Assembly: GCF_013131805.1 (NCBI RefSeq)
Contig: NZ_JABJRC010000008.1
Coordinates: 62,001-126,000 of the forward strand
Source: Kribbella sandramycini
Lineage (GTDB): Bacteria > Actinomycetota > Actinomycetes > Propionibacteriales > Kribbellaceae
Length of the DNA: 64,000 bases
Reading direction: 5' to 3'
Both the position numbers and the translations under genes were made by a program. Under the pieces are notes generated by a model that ran no database searches, was not told the origin of the DNA, and saw nothing but the letters and a program-made list of their open reading frames with translations. Below, in pieces: positions 26,314 to 35,172 of the stretch (its first letter is position 1; every line of letters begins with the position of its first letter).

Positions 26314-27081
26314 TCATACCCGCCGGGCGAGGTGGACGTGGATCTGGGCGTCGAGCTCGACTGTGTCGGGGAGGACGGCTCGTACGAGCCGGAAGGCTTC
26401 GTTGCGGTCGGCTTCGGTCAGTAGGACGTACGCCGAGACTGTGGACAGGTGGCCGATGTAGTCGTCGGAGCTCATTGTCAGGCGGTGTTCGACGATCTCT
26501 TGCCGGACGTCGGTGAACCACTCGGACTGTTCGAGCTCCGTGCCTGGCCACTGCATCGGTAGGTCGGCCGACGTCCCGTCCGGTGAGGGGACGCCGTCGT
26601 CCGCCAAGTACGGTGCGCGCGCTGCGCGGGCGGCCTCGCGGAGGGCCGGGTCGGCCAGCTGGATGGGCGCGCCGAACGACGCGAACACGCCGCCCGGGCG
26701 GACCAGCGCGGCCATCCGCTCCCAGCGGCCCTCCGGCTTCGTCCAGTGCAGCGCTGCCGCCGAATACACCAGGTCGTACGCCGTCTCCAACGGCAGCTCC
26801 TCGAACGCGGCCTGCACTGTCACGACGTCCGCCGGCAGATGCTTCCGCAGCTCGCCCAGCATCGCCGCATCCGGCTCGGACGCCGTCACCGCAACTCCAG
26901 CCCCCGCAAACACCCGGGTGGCCTTCCCCGTCCCGGCGCCCACCTCGAGCGCAGTCCCGATCGCTTCGCCCGCGTAAGACCGCACCACCTCGAACAGCCC
27001 CGCCGGATACCCCGGCCGAAAGCGCTCATAAGTCTCAGCCACAGTCCCAAAACTCAACGCCCGCTCAACCATGCCCAGCAT
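26314..27081 (-). CDS. Class I SAM-dependent methyltransferase
   Basis: A 255-residue protein with the SAM-binding motif I ALEVGAGTGKATR near residue 45, an acidic post-I residue (ASEPD) and motif IV-like LVYSAAALHW. It belongs to the methyltransferase type 11/ubiE-like group. The acceptor is unknown. The start at ATG 27081 has GGAGG seven bases ahead; ATG 27072 is possible. Confidence 0.85.
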   Translation of the reverse strand: MLGMVERALSFGTVAETYERFRPGYPAGLFEVVRSYAGEAIGTALEVGAGTGKATRVFAGAGVAVTASEPDAAMLGELRKHLPADVVTVQAAFEELPLETAYDLVYSAAALHWTKPEGRWERMAALVRPGGVFASFGAPIQLADPALREAARAARAPYLADDGVPSPDGTSADLPMQWPGTELEQSEWFTDVRQEIVEHRLTMSSDDYIGHLSTVSAYVLLTEADRNEAFRLVRAVLPDTVELDAQIHVHLARRV

Positions 27082-27122
27082 CCTCACACCTCCCCCACCG
27101 CACCGCCTGCCATTTTCTGAGC

Positions 27123-28103
27123 TCAGGTGGGGAAGGTTCGGGCGATGGGCCAGGCGCCTGGGGAGGTGTTGGAGAGGACGGTGTGGGTGGTGGCGGTTTG
27201 CGGGTTGTGGAGGGTTTTGAAGGAGGCGCCGGCGTCGTAGCCGGTGAGGAGGATAGTGTCGGTGGTGGGGTGGAGCCAGAAGCCGAGGGCGTAGCGGAGG
27301 GACTCTTCGGGGACGTCGTGGCGCGGGCGGACGGCGTCTGCGACGGCGGTGATGATGTCGCCGGCGAAGAGGGCGCGCCAGAAGGCGGAGATGTCGGCGG
27401 CGGTGGTGTGGAGGCCGCCGTCGCCGGTGGCGAGGACGGGGAGGTGGAAGACGTTGGTGCGGTCGACGCCGTCCATGGGGAGGTAGCCGACGGCTGCGTC
27501 GGCGGGGAGCTCGTCTGAGCGGAGGAAGTCGGTGCGGGTCAGGCCGGCTGGGCGGAGGACGCGTTCGCGGACGAGCTCGTGATAGCCGGTGCCGGACGCT
27601 CGTTCGGCGAGTAGAGCGAGGACGACGAAGCCGCCGTTGCAGTAGGTGAACCGCTCGCCGGCGCGGAACTTGGTCGGGTGGCCGTCGAGCAGCGGCAGGA
27701 ACGCCTCTGTGGTCGTCAGTTCATGGACGGCGCCGACGACGTAGTCGGTGATCTCACCATCGGCATCCTCGTCGAGGTAGTCGCCGATGCCGGACGTGTG
27801 GGTGAGCAGGTGTTCGACGGTGACGTCGTCCGCGATCAACGGGAGGTCCTTGCCGAGCAGCGAACGCGCAGTAGTACTCAGCTCCAGCAGCCCGTCCTGC
27901 ACGAGAGACAGGACGGCGAGGGCGGTGAAACCCTTGCTGCCGCTGGCGATCCCGAACCTGGTGTCCACCGTGTTCGGCACCTGGTACGCCCGGTTGGCCA
28001 GCCCGTACGCCCGCGCGAACTCGACCTCCCCAGCCCGGTCGATCGACACCACACCCGAGAATCCGGTCTCCGCCGCGACCGTCTCGATCTCCTCGTACCC
28101 CAT
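27123..28103 (-). CDS. Serine hydrolase, class C beta-lactamase fold
   Basis: A 326-residue protein with the SxxK catalytic motif as SGSK near residue 53, YCN (YxN) near 158, and HTSG in the segment LLTHTSGIGDY, all typical of the beta-lactamase/DD-peptidase/esterase family. No signal peptide is seen, so a cytosolic esterase or peptidase is more likely than a secreted beta-lactamase. ATG at 28103. A terminator of the preceding gene lies just upstream, so this gene probably has its own promoter. Confidence 0.85.
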   Translation of the reverse strand: MGYEEIETVAAETGFSGVVSIDRAGEVEFARAYGLANRAYQVPNTVDTRFGIASGSKGFTALAVLSLVQDGLLELSTTARSLLGKDLPLIADDVTVEHLLTHTSGIGDYLDEDADGEITDYVVGAVHELTTTEAFLPLLDGHPTKFRAGERFTYCNGGFVVLALLAERASGTGYHELVRERVLRPAGLTRTDFLRSDELPADAAVGYLPMDGVDRTNVFHLPVLATGDGGLHTTAADISAFWRALFAGDIITAVADAVRPRHDVPEESLRYALGFWLHPTTDTILLTGYDAGASFKTLHNPQTATTHTVLSNTSPGAWPIARTFPT

Positions 28104-28166
28104 CGCCGCACAGTAGCCCGCGCCCGCGCGCCGCAGTACTCAATTCCGCCAACACTGTCCGATCGC

Positions 28167-28203
28167 GCAGCCCACTCGGGACAGGGGTTCCCGAGTGGGC
28201 TGC
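28167..28203 (-). terminator. Strong terminator after the BBE oxidase gene
   Basis: Bases 28167-28181 and 28189-28203 form a perfect 15-bp stem with a 7-base loop, ten bases beyond the stop of the FAD oxidase gene on the minus strand. There is no T-tract, as is common in high-GC actinobacteria. Confidence 0.85.
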
Positions 28204-28213
28204 GGCCAGGGGG

Positions 28214-29701
28214 TTACGAGCGGAGGACGGACTGGGGGAAGTCGAAGGCGTTGTTGGGGTCGAAGGAGCGGACGGTCGACTTGAGGCGGGAGAGGTTGCC
28301 ACCCCAGAAGGCGGTGCCCCAGTTGGTTTGCTGGGGGTGGATGTAGTTCACGTAGGAGCCGGAGCCGGCTACGGAGCTGAGTGAGTTCTGGACGGAGGTG
28401 ACGCCAGAACTGTTGCCGCCGTTCCAGGTGTAGATCTGGACGGAGGCGACGGCGGAACGGTGCGGGTACGCCGTGTCGGTGGTGCTGAGCGTTTTGACCT
28501 TGCCGCCGAGCGCGTCGAAGAGGAGGACCATGTCGCGCTGTCCGCGCATGATCTCGACGATCTGGTCGGCCTTGGACTTGCTGAGCGTGGCGGCCAGCAT
28601 GCGCGAGCCGGCGCGGAAGGTCTCGCGGGGGATCGTGCCGCCGGGCTCTGTGTTCAGGTAGCAGGCGTTGATGGGTTTGCCTGCGCAGCCGGCGAAGTGC
28701 TGCATGGTGTCCAGGTAGGTGCGCTTCTTCGTCGTCCGCTTGGAGGGCGACGCGCCGACTGCGGACACCAGCGCGTTGAGGTGGCTATCGAGCTCGCTGC
28801 TCGAACCGAGCCACGTACCGGTGATGTCGTTACTGGGCGACGATCCGGCGCCGACGGACAGTGTCGTGGTCAGACCGTCCGGGGCCGAGTTCTGCCACGA
28901 CGTCCAGGCCGACAGGACGTTCGCCGTCCGGCTGGCCGAGAACGCGATTTCGAACGTCGTCGGGCTCGGTGCGGGGACGGTGCTGAACACGAACTCGGTC
29001 ACGATGCCCGCATGCCCACCGCCGCCGCCACGGAGCGCCCAGTACAGGTCGGCGTCCCGCTGTGCATCGACGGTGTGGACGACGCCGTCCGCCGTCACGA
29101 TCGTTGCAGACTTGAGCAGGTCACACGTCAGCCCGTACGGCCGCGTCAGTACGCCGATGCCGCCGCCGAGCGTCAGACCGGCGATGCCCACGGTCGAACA
29201 GGTGCCGCCCGGTAGCGCGCGGTTGCTCGCGGCCAGACCGGCGTACACGTCGATCAGCTTCGCACCGGCTCCGATCGCGACGGTGTTGTCGGAACGGACG
29301 GAAACGTGTTTCAGCGCAGCCACGTCCACTACGACACCGGAGTCCGGAGTCGAGTAGCCGGCGTAGCTGTGCCCACCCGACCGTGCAGCGAACGGAACAC
29401 CGCGGCCAGCGGCCCGCTGGATGCACTGGATGACATCTGCTTGGTTGGCGACCTGCGCGATCGCTGCGGGCTGTCGCGACGGCAGCGCGAGGTTCCACGT
29501 CCGGGCGGCCTCGCTGTACCCGGAGTCCCCCGGGCGGAGCAGTTTGCCGGCCATTGCGGCCTTCAACCCCGCATAGTCGATTTCCGCGGCACTACGCGCA
29601 ATCGCGCGCGGCACCAGCGTCCCACCGAGCGCTGTCGCACCCGCGACAGCCGCACCAGCGGCAAGGAACCTACGTCTGCTGAACCCAGCGTGAGCGGTCA
29701 T
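28214..29701 (-). CDS. Tat-exported FAD-linked oxidase, berberine-bridge type
   Basis: A 495-residue protein. The Tat signal SRRRFLAAGAAVAGA at about 8-22 predicts folded export. The FAD-binding PCMH domain follows, with SGGHSY (covalent His) and GGTCSTVGIAG (second covalent Cys), so FAD is probably attached twice. The substrate domain and the terminal BBE element (NYIHPQQTNWGTAFWGGNL, then FDPNNAFDFPQS) follow. Relatives oxidise sugars, alcohols or secondary metabolites. Its promoter region has a LacI-type site, which suggests a sugar-linked signal. Confidence 0.9.
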   Translation of the reverse strand: MTAHAGFSRRRFLAAGAAVAGATALGGTLVPRAIARSAAEIDYAGLKAAMAGKLLRPGDSGYSEAARTWNLALPSRQPAAIAQVANQADVIQCIQRAAGRGVPFAARSGGHSYAGYSTPDSGVVVDVAALKHVSVRSDNTVAIGAGAKLIDVYAGLAASNRALPGGTCSTVGIAGLTLGGGIGVLTRPYGLTCDLLKSATIVTADGVVHTVDAQRDADLYWALRGGGGGHAGIVTEFVFSTVPAPSPTTFEIAFSASRTANVLSAWTSWQNSAPDGLTTTLSVGAGSSPSNDITGTWLGSSSELDSHLNALVSAVGASPSKRTTKKRTYLDTMQHFAGCAGKPINACYLNTEPGGTIPRETFRAGSRMLAATLSKSKADQIVEIMRGQRDMVLLFDALGGKVKTLSTTDTAYPHRSAVASVQIYTWNGGNSSGVTSVQNSLSSVAGSGSYVNYIHPQQTNWGTAFWGGNLSRLKSTVRSFDPNNAFDFPQSVLRS

Positions 29702-29786
29702 GACGATCCTCCAGAGTCGTACTCGGGGCGGGGAGTGCGGCTACCCAGAGGCTACTGTCCGAATTCACCCCAACGCGACCAGTCCC

Positions 29787-29800
29787 GGGAAGCGCTTACC
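29787..29800. promoter_or_regulatory. LacI-family-type operator upstream of the BBE oxidase
   Basis: GGGAAGCGCTTACC contains the central AAGCGCTT palindrome and flanking bases typical of LacI/GalR-family operators. It lies about 86 bases upstream of the BBE oxidase start. No LacI-type gene is in the window. Confidence 0.5.
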
Positions 29801-29875
29801 AACCCACCCCGGCATTCCGCTATTTCCCCCCACCCCCTGAGACACAAGTCACACAGCAAGCTCTCGCCCTCACGC

Positions 29876-30289
29876 TCAGTCGTCCAGGTGCTGGGTGTTG
29901 TTGTGGAGGAGGAGGTTGGTGGTGGTTGAGGTGTAGTGGATGAGGGTGAGGGCTTGGGTGGCTAGGTGGGGGCCTTGGGTGTGCTCTTCGGGGGTGAACT
30001 GGGCCAGGAAGTCGGCCAGGTGGGGTGGGATGTCGGTGGGGACATAGGGGAGGTAGTCGCCGGCCTCGGGGGCGGGGTGCGGGACGACGGGGTGCGTCAG
30101 CTGCTCGGCGACGAGGTGGGCGGTTTCGGTGGCTCTGGGGAGCGGGCCGTGGTGGATGGCGGTGAAGGGGATGTCGCGGAGGCGGCGGCCGAGGGCTGTT
30201 GCCTGGGCGCGGCCGCGGGGTGTGAGGCGGGTTTCGTCGGGGGTGGCTTCGGCGTGGCGGGCGACGTAGAGGTAGCGGTCTGCAGGCAT
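29876..30289 (-). CDS. Histidine phosphatase-like protein with internal deletion
   Basis: A 137-residue protein; family members are about 200. YVARHAEA at the N-terminus carries the catalytic RH motif, then LTPRGRAQATALGRRL and LPRATETAHLVAEQL are normal. After about residue 100 (FTPEEHTQGPHLATQ) the sequence jumps to ALTLIHYTSTTTNLLLHNNT, which looks like the normal C-terminus. The usual VTHNF/VTHG segment with the second catalytic His is absent. An in-frame deletion of about 50 codons is inferred, so the enzyme is probably inactive. The true ATG is 30289; the longer frame is antisense to the next gene. Confidence 0.65.
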   Translation of the reverse strand: MPADRYLYVARHAEATPDETRLTPRGRAQATALGRRLRDIPFTAIHHGPLPRATETAHLVAEQLTHPVVPHPAPEAGDYLPYVPTDIPPHLADFLAQFTPEEHTQGPHLATQALTLIHYTSTTTNLLLHNNTQHLDD

Positions 30290-30374
30290 GTGGGGTGGAC
30301 GCCGATGGGTGGGGGTTGGTCGGGGCGTGATTGGGTTGGGAGGTTTGTTCTCGAGGGAAATTGTGAGGTTCGTG

Positions 30375-30791
30375 ATGGGTCGGAAAGTGCGGGCGGCGTT
30401 GGGGATTCCGGCGGCGGTGGTGTTGATCTCGGTGGGGTCGACGACGATGTCGTGGGCGGCGGAGGGGAAGCCGAGTGGGGCGCCGCCGGAGGGGTCGATC
30501 GGGGTCTGGTGTGTTTCGGTGACCGGGGCCAAGGCTTGTTTCGGGGAGTACGGGGACAAGGTGTGGGTGAAAGACACGAAGGCCAACGGGGAGCCGGCGG
30601 CGGGGACGATCTATGAGCGGCCGGCGCCGTCGAGCTGGTCGCGGGAGTGCTTCAACCGGCGCGGCGCGGACGGCGGCTGGGTGATGTGCAACTTCGACGT
30701 GCCGGAGCACTCGGAGGGGCTCTTGTGGGCGGTGAACAATCCGTTCGTCGGCGCGCAAGGGAGCGTGAAGATCTACACGACGATCATCTGA
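30375..30791 (+). CDS. Secreted hypothetical protein
   Basis: A 138-residue protein with a Sec signal peptide (MGRKVRAALGIPAAVVLISV, cleavage after about SWA at residue 27). The mature part has four Cys (VWCVSV, KACFG, RECFN, WVMCNF), which could form two disulfides. ATG 30375 has GAGG six bases upstream; the frame opens at 30288 but the extra sequence is not signal-like. No known domain was recognised. Confidence 0.7.
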   Translation: MGRKVRAALGIPAAVVLISVGSTTMSWAAEGKPSGAPPEGSIGVWCVSVTGAKACFGEYGDKVWVKDTKANGEPAAGTIYERPAPSSWSRECFNRRGADGGWVMCNFDVPEHSEGLLWAVNNPFVGAQGSVKIYTTII

Positions 30792-30828
30792 GCTGTCACA
30801 GGCGGCGGGGGCGGCCTGTCTTGCGGGT

Positions 30829-31815
30829 ATGGGAATCAACGACGTCGATGACCTTCGCGAGCACCTGCAGTGGGCCGTTGAGCTGGAGCACGCGACACTC
30901 CCGCCGTACTTGTGTGCGTTGTACTCGCTGGATCCGGCGCGGAACGCAGATGCCGTCGAGCTGGTCGGCAGTGTGTTCGTGGAGGAGATGATCCACCTGT
31001 CGCTGGCGGCGAATATCTTGAACGCGGTCGGCGGGGCGCCGCGGTTGGATGCGCCGGAGCTGTTGCCTGGGTTCCCTCGGCAGCTTCCGCATGGGTCGGT
31101 TGAGCTGGAGTTGTTGCCGTTCGGCCCGGCGGCGCTGGAGATGTTCCTGAAGCTGGAGCAGCCCGAGGCCGCGGGCGCGCCGCCGGAGGACGACCACTAC
31201 GAGACGATAGGCCAGTTCTACCAGGCGATCGAGCTCGGACTGCGGGAGCTGTGCGAGCGGCTCGGCGAGGAGAAGGTGTTCACCGGTGACCCGAAGCGTC
31301 AGGTGACAGTCGGCACTTTCCAGCACACCAACGGGAAACTGGACGCCGTCACCGACCTCGCCTCGGCGCTGGCCGCGCTGGAGGAGATCGTCGAGCAGGG
31401 CGAGGGCGCCGGCGGGATCTGGGACGGCGATCGCGACTTCTTCCACCCCGATCGGGACGAGGTCGCCCACTACTACCGCTTCGAAGAGCTCGAACTCGGA
31501 CGCCGATACCAGCGCGGCGACACCCCGGCGTCCGGCCCGACCGGCGAGCCCATCACGCTCGACCCGGCCGGCATCGCACCCATGCCGCCGAACCCGCAGC
31601 CCAGCGCGGACCCCGCCGTCCGCGCGGCCCAGCTGGAGTTCGACAACACGTACTGCATGGTTCTCTACCTGCTCGAACAGGCCTTCAACGGCGAGCCCAC
31701 GATGATCCGCGATTCCATCCGCGCGATGTACGGTCTCAAAGCCGGCATGCTCAAGCTCCTGAACCTCGGCTCCGGCCCGACGTTCACCTACATCGAGCCG
31801 GACGACCGCACCTAA
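30829..31815 (+). CDS. Ferritin-like domain protein, VioB/RebD-type
   Basis: A 328-residue protein. The first 75 residues hold EHATLPPYLCALYSL and VEEMIHLSLAANIL, the Glu and ExxH iron ligands of the ferritin-like domain found in iminophenyl-pyruvate dimer synthases (VioB/RebD) and stand-alone relatives. A later helix pair with TFQHTNG and HYYRFEELELGR is typical of the same family. There are no violacein or rebeccamycin-type partner genes nearby, so it is a stand-alone oxidase or oxygenase of unknown substrate. Its stop overlaps that of the convergent DinB gene. Confidence 0.8.
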   Translation: MGINDVDDLREHLQWAVELEHATLPPYLCALYSLDPARNADAVELVGSVFVEEMIHLSLAANILNAVGGAPRLDAPELLPGFPRQLPHGSVELELLPFGPAALEMFLKLEQPEAAGAPPEDDHYETIGQFYQAIELGLRELCERLGEEKVFTGDPKRQVTVGTFQHTNGKLDAVTDLASALAALEEIVEQGEGAGGIWDGDRDFFHPDRDEVAHYYRFEELELGRRYQRGDTPASGPTGEPITLDPAGIAPMPPNPQPSADPAVRAAQLEFDNTYCMVLYLLEQAFNGEPTMIRDSIRAMYGLKAGMLKLLNLGSGPTFTYIEPDDRT

Positions 31816-32339
31816 CCCATCGTCTTCTGGCCGTCGATCGCCTCGCGGATGATGTCCGCGTGGCCGGCGTGCTGCGCCGTCTCCGCGGTGATGTGCAGGA
31901 AGACCCGGCGGACGGACCAGAAGACACCCGGCGGCTGCCAAGGCGCGGCCGGCAGCTCGTACGTCGCGTTCAGGTCGAGTGTGCGAACGAGTTCGTCGGT
32001 CGCGGCCGCCGTCTTCTCGTACTCCGCGAGGACGTCGGCCAGCGTCTCCCCCGCGACGAGCCGGAAGTTGTCCTCCCAGGCGGCGACCATCTCCGGCGTG
32101 TACTCCGTCGCGCTCTCGGCCGCGTAGTCGATCTCGGGCGCACCCGTCTGCACGAAGGTCGCCCAGTTCTTCTCGACCGCGGTCACGTGTTTGATCAGCC
32201 CGCCGATCGTGAGCGCGCTGACGGTACTGGCGGTGTTCGCCTGCTCGTCGGTCAGGCCTTCGGCCGTGTAGCGCAGGAAGCCCCGGTGCTTGCCGAGAAA
32301 GTCCAGGAGGTCGGCCTGCTCGCTCTGTGCGTTCGTCAT
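31812..32339 (-). CDS. DinB-family protein
   Basis: A 175-residue four-helix-bundle protein of the DinB/YfiT group, with IGGLIKHVTAVEKNW carrying the first metal His and VFLHITAETAQHAGHADIIRE the later two. Members are metal-dependent thiol S-transferases (mycothiol or bacillithiol). ATG at 32339; the very long upstream frame is antisense of other genes. It is convergent with the ferritin-like gene. Confidence 0.88.
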   Translation of the reverse strand: MTNAQSEQADLLDFLGKHRGFLRYTAEGLTDEQANTASTVSALTIGGLIKHVTAVEKNWATFVQTGAPEIDYAAESATEYTPEMVAAWEDNFRLVAGETLADVLAEYEKTAAATDELVRTLDLNATYELPAAPWQPPGVFWSVRRVFLHITAETAQHAGHADIIREAIDGQKTMG

Positions 32340-32435
32340 ACCCAGAACTCTACGAGCAGAAGCGGACAGATCACGTCCGCTACTCGACCGGAAATTCGGA
32401 AGCCCGCACCGGCCCGACCCGCCTACGCTCCGAAC

Positions 32436-32933
32436 ATGAACCTGGTGATCCGCGCCCTCCAGCCCGAAGATCCGCCGGTGATCGCGGCCGCGTTCGCGCA
32501 ACTCGGCTGGCCCAAGCCGCAGTCGCAGTACGAGCGCTACCTCGAGGAGCAGCAGGCCGGCGCCCGCGACATCCTCGTCGCCTTCCTCGACGACCGGTAC
32601 GTCGGCTACGTGACCATCCGCTGGGAGTCGCCGTACGAGCCGTTCGCCGGCATCCCCGAGATCCAGGACTTCAACGTCCTCCCCGAAGTACGCCGCCGCG
32701 GTATCGGCACCGCCCTGATGGACGCCGCCGAGGCCCGCGTCGCCACCCGCTCCCCGCTCGTCGGCATCGGCGTCGGCCTCTACCCCGACTACGGCGCCGC
32801 CCAGCGCATGTACGTCCGCCGCGGCTACCTCCCCGACGGCCGCGGCCTCATCTACGACGGCCACCAGGTCCCCCCGATGCAAACCGTCCCCAACGACGAC
32901 AACCTCACCCTGATGTTCACCAAGCAGCTCTGA
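32436..32933 (+). CDS. GNAT-family N-acetyltransferase
   Basis: A 165-residue protein with the acetyl-CoA motif VLPEVRRRGIGTALMDAAEA (R-x-x-G-x-G) near residues 86-105 and a C-terminal beta-bulge region YGAAQRMYVRRGY. The substrate is unknown. ATG at 32436 is preferred over the longer frame from 31860. Confidence 0.88.
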   Translation: MNLVIRALQPEDPPVIAAAFAQLGWPKPQSQYERYLEEQQAGARDILVAFLDDRYVGYVTIRWESPYEPFAGIPEIQDFNVLPEVRRRGIGTALMDAAEARVATRSPLVGIGVGLYPDYGAAQRMYVRRGYLPDGRGLIYDGHQVPPMQTVPNDDNLTLMFTKQL

Positions 32934-32937
32934 TCCA

Positions 32938-32958
32938 TCCGGACGAAAATTGTCCGGA
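32938..32958. terminator. Hairpin between GNAT and DinB/pentapeptide genes
   Basis: TCCGGAC (32938-32944) and GTCCGGA (32952-32958) pair around a 7-base A/T-rich loop. It could be a weak terminator of the GNAT gene or an operator for the next gene, whose start is 21 bases on. Confidence 0.45.
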
Positions 32959-32979
32959 ACCAGCGTTAGCGTGCGGGGT

Positions 32980-33714
32980 ATGGGTGCGAACTTCGTCGGT
33001 CGTGATTTGCGTGGCTCTGTCGTGGAGGACGTGGACTTTCGGGACAGCCGGTTCGAGCGGGTGGGGTTCGGGGGGTCGGTGTTTCGGAGTGTGTTGTTCG
33101 AGGGGGTGCGGATCGAGGGGGAGATCGAGGGGCTGCGGGTGAACGGGGTGGAGGTGGCGCCGTTGGTCGAGGCCGAGCTGGATCGGCGGTATCCGGAGCG
33201 GCTCGAGTTGCGGCCGACGGATGCCGAGGGCTTCCGGGTGGCGTGGGATGTCGTCGAGCGGATCTGGGCGACGACGATCGAGCGGGTGCGGGAGCTACCG
33301 GCGGAGCGGTTGCACGTGCGGGTGGACGGCGAGTGGTCGTTCATCCAGACGCTGCGGCACCTGGTCTATGCGACCGACACCTGGATGAGCCGCGCGATCC
33401 TCGGCGATCCCGAGCCGTGGGATGCGCTCGACCTCCCCTTCGACGGTTGCCCACCGCACCCGAGCCTGCCCTGGGACCTCGACGTCCAGCCCTCTCTCGA
33501 CGAGGTGCTTGCCCTGCGCGCTGACCGGATGGGCCGCGTCCGCCGGTACGTCGATGCCCTGACGGACGACGGACTCAACTCCGAGACCACTCCCGTCGAC
33601 GGCCCGAGCTGGCCGCCGGCGGCGGCGTACCCGATCCGCGAATGCCTGGAGACGATCCTGAACGAGGAGTGGTGGCACCGCCGGTACGCCGAGCGCGACC
33701 TAGAGCTGGGCTAG
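32980..33714 (+). CDS. Fusion of short pentapeptide-repeat segment and DinB_2 domain
   Basis: A 244-residue protein. Residues 5-50 show pentapeptide-like A(D/N)LxX units (FVGRDLRGSVVEDVDFRDSR, then FGGSVFRSVLFEGVRI), enough for about two coils. The rest is a DinB_2-type bundle with the metal His residues in FIQTLRHLVYATD and NEEWWHRRYAERDL. The fused domain pair occurs in actinobacterial proteins. Function unknown, perhaps thiol-dependent detoxification. Its 3' end overlaps the convergent AAC(3)-like gene by 15 bases. Confidence 0.8.
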   Translation: MGANFVGRDLRGSVVEDVDFRDSRFERVGFGGSVFRSVLFEGVRIEGEIEGLRVNGVEVAPLVEAELDRRYPERLELRPTDAEGFRVAWDVVERIWATTIERVRELPAERLHVRVDGEWSFIQTLRHLVYATDTWMSRAILGDPEPWDALDLPFDGCPPHPSLPWDLDVQPSLDEVLALRADRMGRVRRYVDALTDDGLNSETTPVDGPSWPPAAAYPIRECLETILNEEWWHRRYAERDLELG

Positions 33715-34521
33715 CCGCTGCGCCAGCGCCGCCGCGCAGCGGCACTCCGGGTCGTCGGAGCAGAGCAACGCGCCCGGGTCGTCGAGCACGAGCCGCGTCG
33801 TCACCGCCAGCACCGTGGCGATCGGGACCAGCCGCGCCCGGCACTCCCCGATCCGCACCTCTTTTGTTGCCGATCGCAACGACGGCTCGATCGCGTCGAA
33901 CCGATGACTCTCCCCCGGCAGGTTCGGGAACTCCGACCAGACGCCGTCCCCCGTCTTCGCGTACCGGTAGAACCTCGACATCCCGAGCCGCTGCTCGGCC
34001 AGATGGATCGTCGTGTTCGACGTGTGCCCGACGCCGAGCAGCAGCACCTCGCCGTCGAGCGCCTCGATCGGCCCGAGCGGCCAGTCGATCCGCTGCGCGG
34101 CCAGCACCTCCTCGGCACGCTCCCCGACCGCCTGATAGCCGAACAGCGGGTGCGTCGTCCGCGGCGGCGCGAACACCGCGCGCATCACGTCCGGCACCCG
34201 CCCCAGCCAACGATCGACCGGCAGCTCCGGCCGGTACGCCGATGCACGGCGTACCGATTCGTCGAACGTCGCCCAGTCCGCGGCCGGGCGGAACGCGTTG
34301 TTCGGCCGAACCGTCCCCGGCGGCGCGGCGACGACGGTCGAATCCCAGGTGCCACCCGGCATCAGGACCGTCCCGCAGGTGTCGATGAGCGCCTGACAGA
34401 CCGCCTCGGCGCCGCCGTCGACCTGCCCGAACGACCGCAGCGACGTATGCACGATCACCCGCGCCGATCGATCCAACCCCAACTGCCGCAACCCGTCGGC
34501 GATCTCGGCTCTGGTGACCAT
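33700..34521 (-). CDS. AAC(3)-family aminoglycoside N3-acetyltransferase-like protein
   Basis: A 273-residue protein of the antibiotic acetyltransferase (AAC(3)) family. The N-terminal VIVHTSLRSFGQVDGGAEAV, the LMPGGTWDST segment, PTHPLFGYQAVG-like RTTHPLFG and LLLGVGHTSNTTIHLAEQRL are conserved. Chromosomal members often have no resistance phenotype. ATG at 34521. The usual family length (about 260-280) is met. Confidence 0.85.
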   Translation of the reverse strand: MVTRAEIADGLRQLGLDRSARVIVHTSLRSFGQVDGGAEAVCQALIDTCGTVLMPGGTWDSTVVAAPPGTVRPNNAFRPAADWATFDESVRRASAYRPELPVDRWLGRVPDVMRAVFAPPRTTHPLFGYQAVGERAEEVLAAQRIDWPLGPIEALDGEVLLLGVGHTSNTTIHLAEQRLGMSRFYRYAKTGDGVWSEFPNLPGESHRFDAIEPSLRSATKEVRIGECRARLVPIATVLAVTTRLVLDDPGALLCSDDPECRCAAALAQRLAQL

Positions 34522-34569
34522 CGGAAAATCATCGCAGCCGAAACCCCAACGGGCACTAGGATTTCCGGC

Positions 34570-35172
34570 ATGGGGTACGGCGGGCTCATCCGTGTCGCAC
34601 TCGACGACACAGCGTCGCCGGGCCGTCGCTACTGCTCGCTGCGCCAGGCCGTCGGCTACTACTGCCCGCTCGGCTACCACGCGACCTGGGCCTATGTCAC
34701 CGCCGAGGCGCGGCCGGACGGCCAGTTCGGGTACGACGTCGCCGCGATGACGCGGGCCGTCACGATCATGCAGCGCAGCCGGGCGTTCTGGCTGGCCGAG
34801 CTCCGGCTGTTCGACGAACGGCGTACGGCCGAGAAGCGGGTCGGACGGCGTCGCCCGCGCGCCGCCGAGACGCGAGCCCTGCGAGCGATCCGCTGGCCGG
34901 GTGGGCCGAACCGGTTGGGGTTGCTGGCGGCCGTGTCCGCCGTCCATCGGGAGTTCAGCCGGCAGTACGTGCCGGATGAGCTGGCCGAGCCCCACGCCCG
35001 GCTGGAGGCGTGCGCGGCGACGTACATCCGGCGGTTGGGCTACCTCGCGCCCGCCGAACGGCACGACCTGCTGCGGGCCCTGGAGAGCCTGCCGACGCCG
35101 CCCGGCCGATGGCGGCAGTTCGCGGAGTTGTTGCGGTACGCCGCAGTGAACGATGGAGATGTGAATGCGTGA
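34570..35172 (+). CDS. Hypothetical protein
   Basis: A 200-residue basic protein (many Arg and Ala), not recognised. The N-terminal part YCSLRQAVGYYCPLGYHATW contains two Cys and several Tyr; the rest is predicted helical. Its stop overlaps the next GNAT gene by 8 bases, so they are probably co-expressed. The ATG at 34570 is chosen because the longer frame is antisense to the AAC(3)-like gene. Confidence 0.6.
   Translation: MGYGGLIRVALDDTASPGRRYCSLRQAVGYYCPLGYHATWAYVTAEARPDGQFGYDVAAMTRAVTIMQRSRAFWLAELRLFDERRTAEKRVGRRRPRAAETRALRAIRWPGGPNRLGLLAAVSAVHREFSRQYVPDELAEPHARLEACAATYIRRLGYLAPAERHDLLRALESLPTPPGRWRQFAELLRYAAVNDGDVNA

Noticed and set aside
33700..34521. AAC(3)-like gene as an antibiotic resistance determinant
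   Set aside because: The family is widespread as chromosomal homologues without known resistance, and nothing nearby suggests a resistance cassette.
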